A stretch of 64,000 nucleotides of DNA from the NCBI GenBank assembly GCA_020632575.1, contig JACKFH010000009.1, forward strand, positions 62,001 through 126,000. Reading direction: 5' to 3'. Below are positions 17,573-26,803 of this stretch, one piece after another. A model generated the notes under the pieces. That model was not told the origin of the DNA and searched no databases. It saw only the letters and a program-made list of their open reading frames with translations. Made by a program: the position numbers and the translations under genes. The first letter of the stretch is position 1. Each line of letters opens with the position of its first letter. Source of the stretch: Candidatus Omnitrophota bacterium. Lineage in GTDB: Bacteria; Hinthialibacterota; Hinthialibacteria; OLB16.

Positions 17573-17626
17573 TCGAGGGAAGGGGGAAGGCCGCACAGCG
17601 CAAAGTCCCTCCCCCCGCCCTCGGAC
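17573..17626 (+). promoter_or_regulatory. GC-rich hairpin before rsmH
   Basis: TCGAGGG-AAGGGGG pairs with CCCCCCG-CCCTCGG around a 20-nt loop. It is stable but lacks a U-run, so it is more likely an attenuator, pause or RNA-stability element than a terminator. It follows directly on the candidate structured RNA. Confidence 0.4.
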
Positions 17627-17664
17627 GGTCAGTTCGCCACCCCAACAAAACGGTCGAGAAAAAA

Positions 17665-18633
17665 TTGACGGAGAAGCCAACCGAAAGAGAGGAGAGCCCT
17701 CATCTACCGGTCATGGTTCCTCAGGTGTTGGAGTATTTGAATCCAAAACCTGGCGGGATCTGGATCGATGGGACCTCCGGGTTTGGAGGGCACAGCTCCG
17801 AGATCGCCCGCCGTATCGGCGAATCGGGCCGCCTCATCGGATTGGATGTCGACCCCGAGGCGATCGACTACTGCCGGAACCGTTTAAAACGGTTCCCATG
17901 TTCGACTGAATTCGTCCAGGCGGGTTACGAGGACCTCGAATCGGTTCTCGATGAACGAAAAATCGAAAGAGTCGATGGGATCCTACTGGATCTCGGGATC
18001 TCCTCGGCTCAGGTGGATCGAGCGGAACGCGGATTCAGTTTCCGCAATGAGGGTCCCCTCGATATGAGGATGGATCCGGATCGGTCCCCCAGCGCCGCCG
18101 AATGGCTCGCCGAGGCGGAGCCAAAAGAGATCCGAGATGTCCTCCAGAAGTACGGGGAGGAGAAGAGAGCGCACGCGATCGCCAAGGCGATCGCCCGGGA
18201 AAGAGACAAGAGACCGATCGAAACCACCGCTCATTTAGCGGAGATCGTCCTCTCCTGTTTCCCGGATCGACAACGAGCCGGCAACGTTCACCCGGCGACT
18301 CGCACCTTCCAGGCGCTGAGGATCTTGGTGAACCGGGAACTAGAAAGATTGGAAACATTCCTTTCGTCCTTCGTTAAACGGTTGGAGACGAAGGGAAGGG
18401 TGGTCATCCTGTCCTACCACAGTTTGGAGGACCGGATGGTCAAAAACGCTTTTCGGGACGCGACTGGCAAGATGGACCCGGTCCTCTCGAAACTCCCGAT
18501 CAAGGGAGAGATCGAGGGGACTCTCAAAGTCCTGACCCGAAAAGCGGTTCGGCCGACCGAGACGGAATGTCTCGAGAACCCGAGGGCGAGAAGCGCCAAA
18601 CTCCGGGCGGCGGAACGAACCAGCAAACCCTAA
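17665..18633 (+). CDS. rsmH: 16S rRNA (cytosine1402-N4)-methyltransferase
   Basis: SAM-dependent enzyme (MraW) that methylates N4 of C1402 in the ribosomal P site. The start is TTG 17665 (MTEKPTEREESPHLPVMVPQ), chosen because the conserved HLPVMVPQVLEYLNPKPGG region lies before the first ATG at 17713. The SAM loop is WIDGTSGFGGHSSEIA. Family blocks include ILLDLGISSAQVD, ERGFSFRNEGPLDMRMD, HPATRTFQALRILVNREL and RVVILSYHSLEDRMVK. The length of 322 is typical. The 3' end overlaps the likely ftsL gene by about 67 nt. Confidence 0.95.
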   Translation: MTEKPTEREESPHLPVMVPQVLEYLNPKPGGIWIDGTSGFGGHSSEIARRIGESGRLIGLDVDPEAIDYCRNRLKRFPCSTEFVQAGYEDLESVLDERKIERVDGILLDLGISSAQVDRAERGFSFRNEGPLDMRMDPDRSPSAAEWLAEAEPKEIRDVLQKYGEEKRAHAIAKAIARERDKRPIETTAHLAEIVLSCFPDRQRAGNVHPATRTFQALRILVNRELERLETFLSSFVKRLETKGRVVILSYHSLEDRMVKNAFRDATGKMDPVLSKLPIKGEIEGTLKVLTRKAVRPTETECLENPRARSAKLRAAERTSKP

Positions 18634-19010
18634 GCGGTTGGGAAAATGACCCAAATCCTTGGGGTGGCACGAATCAGAATATCGGTTCGGGAGACGAGAA
18701 CTTGAGTCCTTCGAAATCGTCGCGGCAAGAATCGGGCTGGGGACCCTGGATACGGTTCTACACCCTCCTCTTGCTCATCTTTTTCGAGATCGCGGTCTTC
18801 GTCTTTCAGAATGTGGAGAAGAAACGCCTCGGGTACGAACTCAGCGTTCTTGTCGCGCAAAAGAAACAGCTCATGGCGACCAAAGAAACCTTGTTAACCG
18901 ATGCTCTCAAAGGGCAATACCCGGATGAAATCGCCGAACTGGTCCATTCGAGTTCGATGGAACTCGATCTCTATCGCTGGCCGGTCCTGAGGATCCCGAA
19001 TCATGGCTAA
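18567..19010 (+). CDS. ftsL: FtsL-like division protein
   Basis: Small bitopic protein of the FtsQLB divisome complex, identified by position between rsmH and ftsI and by architecture. It has a Gly/Asn/Pro-rich cytoplasmic N-terminus of about 60 residues, one membrane helix (FYTLLLLIFFEIAVFVFQNV), then a short periplasmic coiled coil (EKKRLGYELSVLVAQKKQLM). FtsL sequences are poorly conserved, so the name rests on context. The start at 18567 lies inside rsmH and may be too long; later non-ATG starts are possible. It overlaps ftsI by 8 nt. Confidence 0.75.
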   Translation: MSREPEGEKRQTPGGGTNQQTLSGWENDPNPWGGTNQNIGSGDENLSPSKSSRQESGWGPWIRFYTLLLLIFFEIAVFVFQNVEKKRLGYELSVLVAQKKQLMATKETLLTDALKGQYPDEIAELVHSSSMELDLYRWPVLRIPNHG

Positions 19011-21087
19011 ACCGATCCTCGATACCCTCGCTTTCAGAACCCGCCTCGCCGCGATCCTTTCGATTATGGCGGTCGCGCTCATCTTGTACCGACTCTTCGA
19101 CTTGCAAGTCGCCGAACCGGTGGTCGAACCCGAGGTCAGCGAGCAACGTCTAACACGCGAAATGCCTTGGGTGCCTCGTCGGGGTCTGATCCTCGACCGA
19201 AATCATCGGCAACTCGTCCGCAATGACGATCGAGTGACCCTGAAAGTGGAACTCCATCGAATCCAGGACCGCGTCGCAATCGCAAAAGCCCTCGCTCCAA
19301 TCTTGGAGAGAGATTCCTCACTTGGTTTCCAGGAAATCCTGAAAGAGATTCCCAAAGAGGCGAAAGATTTCAAACCGGGAACCTACGGCGAAAAGAATTT
19401 GGTTCGTCACCTCTCTCCCTCCGCGGTCGAGGCGTTAAAGGATCTTCAGATCCCGAACCTGGAGAAACAGGAGGCCCGCTTCGTTCAAGAAGCGAAGGGC
19501 GAAATCTGGCGCTACCGCCTTTCCGTCCCGGGACTTGTGCTGACCGGCTTCCCCGATCGGACTTACCTGAAACGGCAACTAGCCGGCCAGGTCCTAGGTT
19601 TTGTCGACGGCGAAAATCGAGGTCAATGCGGAATCGAGATGGCCGAAAACAAACAGCTGATCGCCAAACCGATCCGGATTCAAGCTCGACGCTACGGCGA
19701 CAGTCGATCGATTCTCGAGAGCGATTACACCCGAGGCGTTCCCATGAGAGGCGCCGATGTGGTTCTGACTCTCGATGAGACCATTCAATGGTACGCTGAG
19801 CGCGCGCTCTTCGATCAGTGCCGCGAACTCCAAGCCAAAACCGGGATCGCCATCGTGATGGAACCCTTCAAGGGGGACATATTGGCGATGGCCAACTACC
19901 CGCCCTTCGAGGCTTCGAAGAAAGGGCTCTACGGGACGCTTCAACAGAACGAACATCACTCCAAGAACCACGCCATCACGGATCTGTTCGAGCCTGGTTC
20001 CACGTTGAAGCCCTTCATCGTCGCCGCGGGATTGGACTCCGGGGTCATCACCGAGGAGTCCACTTTCAATTTGGAGAATGGAGTCCGTTACATTCCGGGA
20101 CGATCCAAGCCAATCAAGGATGTCCACCCGGTCAAGGGCATGGCCAACGTTTCGGAAATCCTGGTTCACTCGAGCAACATCGGAGTGGGGAAGATTGCCG
20201 AGGTGATCATCGGCCCGAGACCCACGATGCCCGACCGGAAGATCCTTTACGACTACCTCCGCGGTTTCGGTTTTGGAGGCCGCACGGGCATCATCCTTCC
20301 GGGTGAGACCCCGATGTACTTCCGACCCGCGAACCCGGCGGATTGGAAATACACCGAAATCATGACTCTCGCGTTCGGAACCGGACCGATCATGGTTTCT
20401 CCCATCGGCCTTGCTCAGGCCTATTGCTGCTTGGCCAATGGCGGTATCCGCAAACAACCGAGAATCGTGGATGGCTATATCGGCAACCGCGACGGAAAAT
20501 TCTACTCCGACCCTGTCGCCTCCGGAGAACGCGTCGTCTCGCAAGAGGTCGCGGACAGTGTTCGACACATGCTTCGCGATGTGGTGGAAAGCGAGAACAG
20601 TCAGGCCAAGAGCGAGTGGTACGACGTGGGAGGCAAGACCGGCACCGCGCTCAAATGGAAAGTCGATCATTACTCGAAAGATCACCGGCTCCTCTCCTTC
20701 GCGGGAGTCGCCCCGATCGACGAACCGAAACTCGTCGCGGTGGTCATGATCGACGAGCCAACGGGAGTCAAATACGGCAACCAAGCAGCCGCGCCGGTCT
20801 TCAGGCGCATTGTCGAGGACACCCTGGCTTATCTTCATGTGCGGCCCGACCGCGTTCCGGAACAAACCCCGACCCCGGCTCTCACCCTCCCCGTGGAGGA
20901 AGAGGAGCCGATGATGGCGCGAGCCGAGCCGGAGGATCCGGTGTTGCCGCCGCACCAAGAGGAGTCGACAGCGATTCCGCCGGCTCCCACCGCTTCCGAA
21001 GGACGGGGCCTCTTGTCCCTCCTCGACCGAGTGGCGCAGCGTTTGGGCGACGAGGACGAATCTCCGGATGGGAGGCTCAATCGATGA
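19003..21087 (+). CDS. ftsI: Division-specific peptidoglycan transpeptidase (FtsI/PBP3 class)
   Basis: Class B penicillin-binding protein that crosslinks septal peptidoglycan with FtsW. One N-terminal membrane helix (ILSIMAVALILYRLFDLQVA) precedes the pedestal domain. The active-site triad motifs are intact: Ser333-Thr-Leu-Lys336 in EPGSTLKPF, SSN in VHSSNIGVGKI, and KTG in VGGKTGTALKW. There are no PASTA domains; instead the C-terminus is a Pro/Glu-rich tail of about 70 residues (PALTLPVEEEEPMMARAEPE). Overlaps with ftsL and with murE (ATGA) indicate translational coupling. Confidence 0.95.
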   Translation: MAKPILDTLAFRTRLAAILSIMAVALILYRLFDLQVAEPVVEPEVSEQRLTREMPWVPRRGLILDRNHRQLVRNDDRVTLKVELHRIQDRVAIAKALAPILERDSSLGFQEILKEIPKEAKDFKPGTYGEKNLVRHLSPSAVEALKDLQIPNLEKQEARFVQEAKGEIWRYRLSVPGLVLTGFPDRTYLKRQLAGQVLGFVDGENRGQCGIEMAENKQLIAKPIRIQARRYGDSRSILESDYTRGVPMRGADVVLTLDETIQWYAERALFDQCRELQAKTGIAIVMEPFKGDILAMANYPPFEASKKGLYGTLQQNEHHSKNHAITDLFEPGSTLKPFIVAAGLDSGVITEESTFNLENGVRYIPGRSKPIKDVHPVKGMANVSEILVHSSNIGVGKIAEVIIGPRPTMPDRKILYDYLRGFGFGGRTGIILPGETPMYFRPANPADWKYTEIMTLAFGTGPIMVSPIGLAQAYCCLANGGIRKQPRIVDGYIGNRDGKFYSDPVASGERVVSQEVADSVRHMLRDVVESENSQAKSEWYDVGGKTGTALKWKVDHYSKDHRLLSFAGVAPIDEPKLVAVVMIDEPTGVKYGNQAAAPVFRRIVEDTLAYLHVRPDRVPEQTPTPALTLPVEEEEPMMARAEPEDPVLPPHQEESTAIPPAPTASEGRGLLSLLDRVAQRLGDEDESPDGRLNR

Positions 21088-22562
21088 TGCTGTTGCGCGA
21101 AGTGATCGAGAACGTGCCAGTGCTTGCATCCGAGGGCGATCTCAATCGTGAGGTGACCCGGGTCGTCTACGATTCCCGCAAGGTTCAACCCGGGGATCTC
21201 TTTGTGGCCCTCCGCGGAACTCAAACCGATGGGCACCGTTACATCGAGCAGGCGTTTCAACAGGGGGCTTCCGCCGCTTTGGTGGAGGAGCCTGTCGAGG
21301 GACCCTGCTGGATCCAGGTGGAGGACACCCTTCCGCTTCTGGCGCTTACCGCGAACCGGGTTTATGGCGATCCGGCCCGCCAATTGAAACTGATCGGCGT
21401 GACCGGATCGAATGGAAAAAGCACGACCACTTACCTGATCGAGTCGATTCTCAATCATGGCAATTCCAAAGTCGGATTGTTCGGAACCATCGAATACCGT
21501 TGGCCAGGGTTTTCGAAACCCGCGCCGAACACCACGCCGCTTAGCGCGGACCTGCAGGAAGGATTGGCGGCGATGCAGCGCGAGGGAGTCGACACCGCGG
21601 TGCTCGAGGTCTCTTCCCATGCTCTCGTTCTTCACCGGGTCGACACGGTCCTCTTCGATGTGGCGGTCTTCACCAATCTCTCCCATGAACACCTCGACTT
21701 CCATGGCAACATGGAGGAATACGCAGCGGCCAAGAAACTTCTCTTCACCGAGCACCTAAAGGACGATGGAACCGCCGTGTTGAACATGGACGATCATGTG
21801 TCCCGAGCATGGGCCATGGAGTGGAAGAACAAAAAGGTTCTGACCTACGGCTTCGCCTCGAATGCCGCGGTCTACCCCGAAAAGTTCGCTTTGACCACCG
21901 AGGGAATTTCCGGAAAGATCCATACGCCAAGCGGTCCGATCGGACTGGAAAGCAACCTGCTGGGAAGACACAACCTTTACAACCTTCTCTCCGCCATCTC
22001 GGCTTCCCTCGCTTGGGGAGCGCCCATTTCTCAGATCGAAGAGGCGCTCGCCGAGGGGGTGCATGTTCCCGGCCGATTGGAGCGGGTCGAGGTTGGCCAG
22101 GATTTCCGTGTGCTGGTCGACTACGCCCACACCCCGGATGGACTCAAGCAGGTGCTCGACACGCTGGCCGAACTTCCCAAGAACCGTCTGATCTGCGTGG
22201 TTGGAGCGGGAGGCGACCGGGACCGCAAGAAACGTCCGCTGATGGCGCGCATCGCTCAGGAGTTGTCGGACATCGTTATCCTGACCAGCGACAACCCCCG
22301 CACCGAGGATCCTGTTGCCATCCTCGATGAGATGGAAGTTGGCATGCTCGGAGCCCCCGGCGCGACCCATGCCCGCGAGGTCGATCGACACAAAGCGATC
22401 GAACAGGCGATCGCCATGGCCCAATCGGGCGATGTCGTCCTGATTGCCGGGAAAGGGCATGAGGACTACCAGGAGATCAACCATGTGCGCCACCCCTTCG
22501 ATGATCGAGTCGAGGCGAGAAACGCCCTTAAGTCTCGAGGCTTCGCGGGAGGTGAGGCCTGA
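21084..22562 (+). CDS. murE: UDP-MurNAc-Ala-Glu:meso-DAP ligase
   Basis: Cytoplasmic Mur ligase adding the third stem-peptide residue. ATG 21084 overlaps the ftsI stop; the frame extends upstream inside ftsI without meaning. ATP loop: LIGVTGSNGKSTTTYLIES. The specificity loop reads TSDNPRTEDP; the DNPR motif is that of meso-diaminopimelate-adding enzymes, so this organism has DAP-type peptidoglycan. LSHEHLDFHGNMEEY carries the usual metal and substrate residues. 492 residues, normal length. Confidence 0.96.
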   Translation: MMLLREVIENVPVLASEGDLNREVTRVVYDSRKVQPGDLFVALRGTQTDGHRYIEQAFQQGASAALVEEPVEGPCWIQVEDTLPLLALTANRVYGDPARQLKLIGVTGSNGKSTTTYLIESILNHGNSKVGLFGTIEYRWPGFSKPAPNTTPLSADLQEGLAAMQREGVDTAVLEVSSHALVLHRVDTVLFDVAVFTNLSHEHLDFHGNMEEYAAAKKLLFTEHLKDDGTAVLNMDDHVSRAWAMEWKNKKVLTYGFASNAAVYPEKFALTTEGISGKIHTPSGPIGLESNLLGRHNLYNLLSAISASLAWGAPISQIEEALAEGVHVPGRLERVEVGQDFRVLVDYAHTPDGLKQVLDTLAELPKNRLICVVGAGGDRDRKKRPLMARIAQELSDIVILTSDNPRTEDPVAILDEMEVGMLGAPGATHAREVDRHKAIEQAIAMAQSGDVVLIAGKGHEDYQEINHVRHPFDDRVEARNALKSRGFAGGEA

Positions 22563-22569
22563 TGGCCCA

Positions 22570-23982
22570 ATGGGGATGTTGGAACTCACGCTCCATGAAA
22601 TCGCGGAAGGGATCGGAGGAATCCTGCAAGGAGTCTCGCCGAACCGACCGGTCACCGAAATCTCGACCGACACGAGGACGATCCGGCCGGGCGACCTTTT
22701 TTGGGTTCTTGAAGGAGATCAGTTCGATGGCCATGACTACGCCCTCGATGCCATCGAGAAAGGAGCGATCGCGGTGGTGATCCGAAACGAAAAATTGCCC
22801 GGATTGGAAATTCCAAGCATTCGAGTGGCCGACACCCTCTACGCTCTTGGCGAGGTCGCCAAACTCCTAAGGGATCGCATGACGACTCGTGTTGTCGGTA
22901 TCACCGGAAGCGTGGGAAAAACGACGACCAAAGAGTTTACTCGGAGCGTCCTCAGTCAGTCCGCTCAAACCAAGGCGACCGAGGGAAATTTGAACAATCT
23001 GATCGGGGTGCCCAAAACCCTTATGCGAGTCGAAAAGGATGACCACTGGCTCGTCCTTGAAATGGGAACCGACCGACCCGGAGAGATTCGAAGGTTGACG
23101 GAAATCGGCAAACCCGAATTCGGGATGGTCACCGCAGTGGGAGAATCTCATCTAAACATGCTGGGTAGTGTTGAAAAGGTTTTTGAGGAAAAAAGCGACC
23201 TCCTTCGGGGCTTGTCCAAGGATGGGGTCGCCTTCATCCCCAACGAATCGGCTTATCGCGACCGATTGATCGACTCGACCGAGGCCAAAACAGTGACCTA
23301 CGGGGTCGAGGAAGGGGCCGAAATCCTTGCTGTCGATCCGCGTGTCTTGAATAACGGCTGTTTCGGCTTTGTTCTCGACACCCCCATTGGAAAATCCCCT
23401 GTCTCCCTGCGTGTTCCAGGTCTCCATCAGGTCCAGGCCGCCACCGCCGCCGCGGCGGTGGGAGTCAGCGCCGGACTCGACCTCGAAGAAATCGTCGAAG
23501 GACTTCAATCCTTCATCGGCCTCCCCGGACGTTGCGAAATAAAGGAACTGGAAAACGGCGTCACAATTATCGCGGACCATTACAACGCCAACCCCGTTTC
23601 GATGACCGCCGCTCAGCGGCTCCTCGAGTCCTTCCTCGAAAGACGGAAGGTCATGGTGGTTGGCGAGATGTGGGACCTTGGCGAACGGTCGGTCGATTAC
23701 CATCAACAGGTGGGCGAGCGAATCGGGTCGGGAAACATCGACTACCTGATCGCGGTTGGGCCGAAGACTAGAGATCTGATCGCGGCAGCCAAGGAGGTCG
23801 GCTTCTCGCAAGACCGGATTCGCTGGTACGAAACGACCGACCAGGCTTGTGAGCATGTCGAGAAAGAATTGAAACCGGGAGACGTTGTCCTGGTCAAGGG
23901 TTCCAGGGGAATGCGCCTGGAAAAGGTCATTGATGCGTTACAGGAAGGTGAGGGGAATTTAAGGAGAACTGGGGGAATGTAA
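22570..23982 (+). CDS. murF: UDP-MurNAc-tripeptide:D-Ala-D-Ala ligase
   Basis: Adds D-Ala-D-Ala to finish the UDP-MurNAc-pentapeptide. ATG 22570 is preferred: GGAGGTGAG (about 22548-22556) precedes it, and MGMLELTLHEIAEGIGG matches MurF N-termini, whereas the frame upstream runs through murE. ATP loop: VVGITGSVGKTTTKEF. NLNNLIGVPKTL and DHYNANPVSM are MurF signatures. 470 residues. The Ddl ligase that should supply its substrate is not encoded in this cluster. Confidence 0.96.
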   Translation: MGMLELTLHEIAEGIGGILQGVSPNRPVTEISTDTRTIRPGDLFWVLEGDQFDGHDYALDAIEKGAIAVVIRNEKLPGLEIPSIRVADTLYALGEVAKLLRDRMTTRVVGITGSVGKTTTKEFTRSVLSQSAQTKATEGNLNNLIGVPKTLMRVEKDDHWLVLEMGTDRPGEIRRLTEIGKPEFGMVTAVGESHLNMLGSVEKVFEEKSDLLRGLSKDGVAFIPNESAYRDRLIDSTEAKTVTYGVEEGAEILAVDPRVLNNGCFGFVLDTPIGKSPVSLRVPGLHQVQAATAAAAVGVSAGLDLEEIVEGLQSFIGLPGRCEIKELENGVTIIADHYNANPVSMTAAQRLLESFLERRKVMVVGEMWDLGERSVDYHQQVGERIGSGNIDYLIAVGPKTRDLIAAAKEVGFSQDRIRWYETTDQACEHVEKELKPGDVVLVKGSRGMRLEKVIDALQEGEGNLRRTGGM

Positions 23983-23984
23983 CG

Positions 23985-24131
23985 TTGATTTTATTCGCTG
24001 ATCGACCGGAGGACCTGGAGTTGGAAGCAAGACAGGAGGAGTTGGAGGAAGCCGAGGAATTGGAAAACGTGGCGCGGATCGATGGGCCGGACCTCTCGAG
24101 GGAAGAGATCCGAGCGACTCGCGCCGCCTGA
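23985..24131 (+). CDS. Possible small acidic ORF between murF and mraY
   Basis: 48 codons from TTG 23985, strongly acidic and helical (PEDLELEARQEELEEAEELE). It has no recognised family and only a distant purine-rich site. It may be a spurious frame or a small dcw-linked protein; listed because nothing else explains the gap. Confidence 0.2.
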   Translation: MILFADRPEDLELEARQEELEEAEELENVARIDGPDLSREEIRATRAA

Positions 24132-24137
24132 ATGGTT

Positions 24138-24200
24138 AAGAGTCCGTTTCAACGGACGGCTCTTTGCGTAGCGACGGAATTGATTCCGTCGCAGTTCGAT
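24138..24200 (-). repeat. Intergenic hairpin repeat (inverted copy of 54545-54606)
   Basis: Contains GTCCGTT-TC-AACGGAC and CGACGGAAT-TG-ATTCCGTCG. Read on the minus strand it gives GGAATCAATTCC followed by TCCGTTGAAACGGA, the same order of modules as at 54545-54606 on the plus strand. It lies inside the dcw cluster between murF and mraY. Confidence 0.65.
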
Positions 24201-24313
24201 AAAGCGCAAAGTGCGAGAGAAGACATCCATGCCGGCTGGGTTTGGATAACGTAAGTACGATGAAAAGGTTCCACGGTCTCTGGGGAGAGACGGTGGACCG
24301 TTTGGGGGAGTCC

Positions 24314-25447
24314 ATGCTTTTGTGGTTGTTTCACTGGGGTGTCGACCGATATCCGGAACTGAGGATATTTGGGTATCTCACAGTGCGCGCGGCTTTGGCC
24401 ACTGTGATTGCTCTCGTCCTCGGGATCGTGGTCGGTCCGCTTTTTATCCGTTGGCTGACCCGCAAGAAGATCGGGCAACAGATCCGCGGCGATGGCATCC
24501 CCGAGCTTTATGAACGGCATAAGAACAAGGCCGACACGCCCACCATGGGCGGGATCTTGATCCTAACCGCCTTTCTGGTTTCCGTGCTCCTGTGCGGCAA
24601 TCTGAACAGTCGGATGGTCTGGATCGTTCTCCTTTCCGCGGTCGGGTTCGCGGCGATCGGCGCCTTCGACGATTGGAAGAAGATCGCCGGGAAGAATTAC
24701 AAGGGCATTTCCGCCAAAGGGAAACTGCTCGCGCAGACTCTTCTCGCTTTGGCCATCGCCCTGCTGATCTTCAACCTTCCGGAGAACACCTTTCTGTTTC
24801 GGGCATCGGAAAACGAATCGGTGATCGACGCCGCGAATTCGGTGACCACCCTCTTCTTCAAATGGCTGGTCCCTCTCGGAATTTTCTACATCCCCTGGGT
24901 CATGATGGTGCTTGTGTTCACCTCGAACGCGGTCAACCTGACCGACGGCCTCGATGGTCTGGCCATCGGATGCGTTCTTTTTGTCGCTTCCGCTTTCGCC
25001 CTGCTCTCCTACCTGGTCGGTCGTGTCGATTTCACCACCGGCTATCTTTGGATCACCTATGTCAAGGGAGCGGGAGAGTTGGCGATCTGTTGCGCGGCGC
25101 TTATCGGAGCCTCTTTGGCGTTTCTCTGGTTCAACTGTCACCCCGCCGAAATATTCATGGGCGACACCGGCTCGCTCGCTCTCGGGGGAACTCTCGCCAC
25201 CATCGCCGTCCTCATTCATCAGGAGTTGTTGCTCCCCATCATTGGCGGCGTTTTTGTGGCCGAGGCGGTTTCGGTCATCATCCAGGTGACCAGCTTCAAA
25301 TTGACCGGAAAACGAGTTTTTCGGATGACGCCGCTGCACCACCATTTCGAACAACTCGGTTGGCATGAATCGAAAATCATCACCCGTTTCTGGATCGTGG
25401 CCGCCCTCCTCGCATTGCTGGGAATGGCGACGCTGAAAACGAGGTAA
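24314..25447 (+). CDS. mraY: Phospho-MurNAc-pentapeptide transferase (lipid I synthase)
   Basis: Polytopic membrane enzyme joining phospho-MurNAc-pentapeptide to undecaprenyl phosphate. The frame opens at TTG 24242, but ATG 24314 is preceded by GGGGGAG and starts MLLWLFHWGVDRYPELRIFG, matching MraY N-termini. Signatures: KADTPTMGGIL, IGAFDDWKK, NAVNLTDGLDGLAIG, FMGDTGSLALGG and MTPLHHHFEQLGW with the catalytic Asp residues and His cluster. About ten membrane helices; 377 residues. It lies 330 nt after murF, with a hairpin repeat in the gap. Confidence 0.95.
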   Translation: MLLWLFHWGVDRYPELRIFGYLTVRAALATVIALVLGIVVGPLFIRWLTRKKIGQQIRGDGIPELYERHKNKADTPTMGGILILTAFLVSVLLCGNLNSRMVWIVLLSAVGFAAIGAFDDWKKIAGKNYKGISAKGKLLAQTLLALAIALLIFNLPENTFLFRASENESVIDAANSVTTLFFKWLVPLGIFYIPWVMMVLVFTSNAVNLTDGLDGLAIGCVLFVASAFALLSYLVGRVDFTTGYLWITYVKGAGELAICCAALIGASLAFLWFNCHPAEIFMGDTGSLALGGTLATIAVLIHQELLLPIIGGVFVAEAVSVIIQVTSFKLTGKRVFRMTPLHHHFEQLGWHESKIITRFWIVAALLALLGMATLKTR

Positions 25448-25459
25448 AAGAAGATAGCC

Positions 25460-26803
25460 ATGAAGAAGAAAAAAACGCTCGTGATCGGATTGGGAATCAG
25501 CGGCTTTGCCGCCGCGAAGTTCCTCCTCGCCCGAGGAGTTCCCGTGGTCTGTGTCGACTCAAACGACAACGAAACCCTCCGTTCGCGGGCGAGGATTCTG
25601 GAGGAGCATGGCGCTCAGGTTCAACTTGGAGTCTCGGATCCAACCGGTCTTTCCACCGAGCAAGTGGTGGTCAGCCCAGGAGTCCCCTCGAGGATATTGA
25701 AATCATTTATCGACAAGAAAATTCCAGTCTATGGAGAACTTGAGATCGGGTGCCGCGAGGTGACTTCGCCCATCATCGCGGTGACCGGAACCAACGGCAA
25801 GTCGACCGTCGTGGAGACGATCAATGCGGGTTTGAACCAAGCGGGGAAGAAATCCTTCGCCCTCGGCAACCTCGGGACGCCTGTGACCGAATGGGTCGAC
25901 TCCAAACAAGATGCCGATTACCTGACCCTCGAGGTCAGCAGTTACCAACTGGAAACCATCGAAAAGTTTCACCCCTCGGTGGCGGTGGTGCTGAATATCG
26001 CCCCGGACCACCTCTCTTGGCACGGGTCCATGGAGAGTTACCTGAAGGCCAAATCGAGGATCACGCAGAATCAGACCATCGAGGACGCCTTATTGTTGCA
26101 CAAGGATCTCTCGGTTTACCCGATTCTCCAAAAGACGCGTGGGCGTCTCTACTGGTTCGGCCGCGACCTCGACCCCTCGCGCGATGGTCTATCCCTCGCG
26201 GGCGACCTCCTTGAATGGAGAGGGGCAGGTCCGCATTGGAAGAGTCAGGTGAAAGTCGATCACCTCTTTCCGCACGAGGTCGAGAACCTGCTCGGCGCCG
26301 TCTCGGTTCTGCTGCTACTCGGCATTGAACCCGACCAGGCGATCACGCTTTTCGAACACCCCTTGAGGCTCCCCCACCGTATCGAGGAAGTCGGCGTTCA
26401 CCGTGGCGTTCGATACCTCAACGATTCCAAATCCACCAACTGCCACTCCGCGATCGCGGCATTGAAGGCGGTCCCGACAGATTCCATCTGGTTAGTCGGA
26501 GGGCAGGGGAAAGGCGAGGACCTCTCCGAATTGGCGCACATCGCCCGAGACCATGAGGTCCGTTTGGCCATTTGTTTCGGTCGGGATGGCGAAATCTTTT
26601 CGGCGGGACTGGATCCCGAGATTCAAACGCGAATTGTTCCGACGATGCGGGAGGCTTTCGATTTGGCAGCCGCCGAATCTCGGGACGGCGACACCGTCTT
26701 GTTATCGCCGGCGGCCGCCTCCTTCGATGAGTTTCAATCCTTCGAGGACCGGGGAGAACACTTTCGCAAGTGGGTCAATGATTTGAAAGGGAAAGAGTCA
26801 TGA
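25460..26803 (+). CDS. murD: UDP-MurNAc-L-Ala:D-Glu ligase
   Basis: Mur ligase adding D-glutamate as the second stem residue. The N-terminal nucleotide-binding domain starts KKTLVIGLGISGFAAAKFLL. ATP loop: IAVTGTNGKSTVVETI. LNIAPDHLSWHGSMESYLKAK and YLNDSKSTNCHSAIAAL are conserved blocks. 447 residues. ATG 25460 follows AGAAG 12 nt after mraY; the stop overlaps the ftsW start (ATGA). Confidence 0.95.
   Translation: MKKKKTLVIGLGISGFAAAKFLLARGVPVVCVDSNDNETLRSRARILEEHGAQVQLGVSDPTGLSTEQVVVSPGVPSRILKSFIDKKIPVYGELEIGCREVTSPIIAVTGTNGKSTVVETINAGLNQAGKKSFALGNLGTPVTEWVDSKQDADYLTLEVSSYQLETIEKFHPSVAVVLNIAPDHLSWHGSMESYLKAKSRITQNQTIEDALLLHKDLSVYPILQKTRGRLYWFGRDLDPSRDGLSLAGDLLEWRGAGPHWKSQVKVDHLFPHEVENLLGAVSVLLLLGIEPDQAITLFEHPLRLPHRIEEVGVHRGVRYLNDSKSTNCHSAIAALKAVPTDSIWLVGGQGKGEDLSELAHIARDHEVRLAICFGRDGEIFSAGLDPEIQTRIVPTMREAFDLAAAESRDGDTVLLSPAAASFDEFQSFEDRGEHFRKWVNDLKGKES

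Noticed and set aside
19594..21129. A 511-codon minus-strand ORF opposite ftsI
   Set aside because: Shadow of the intact ftsI gene.
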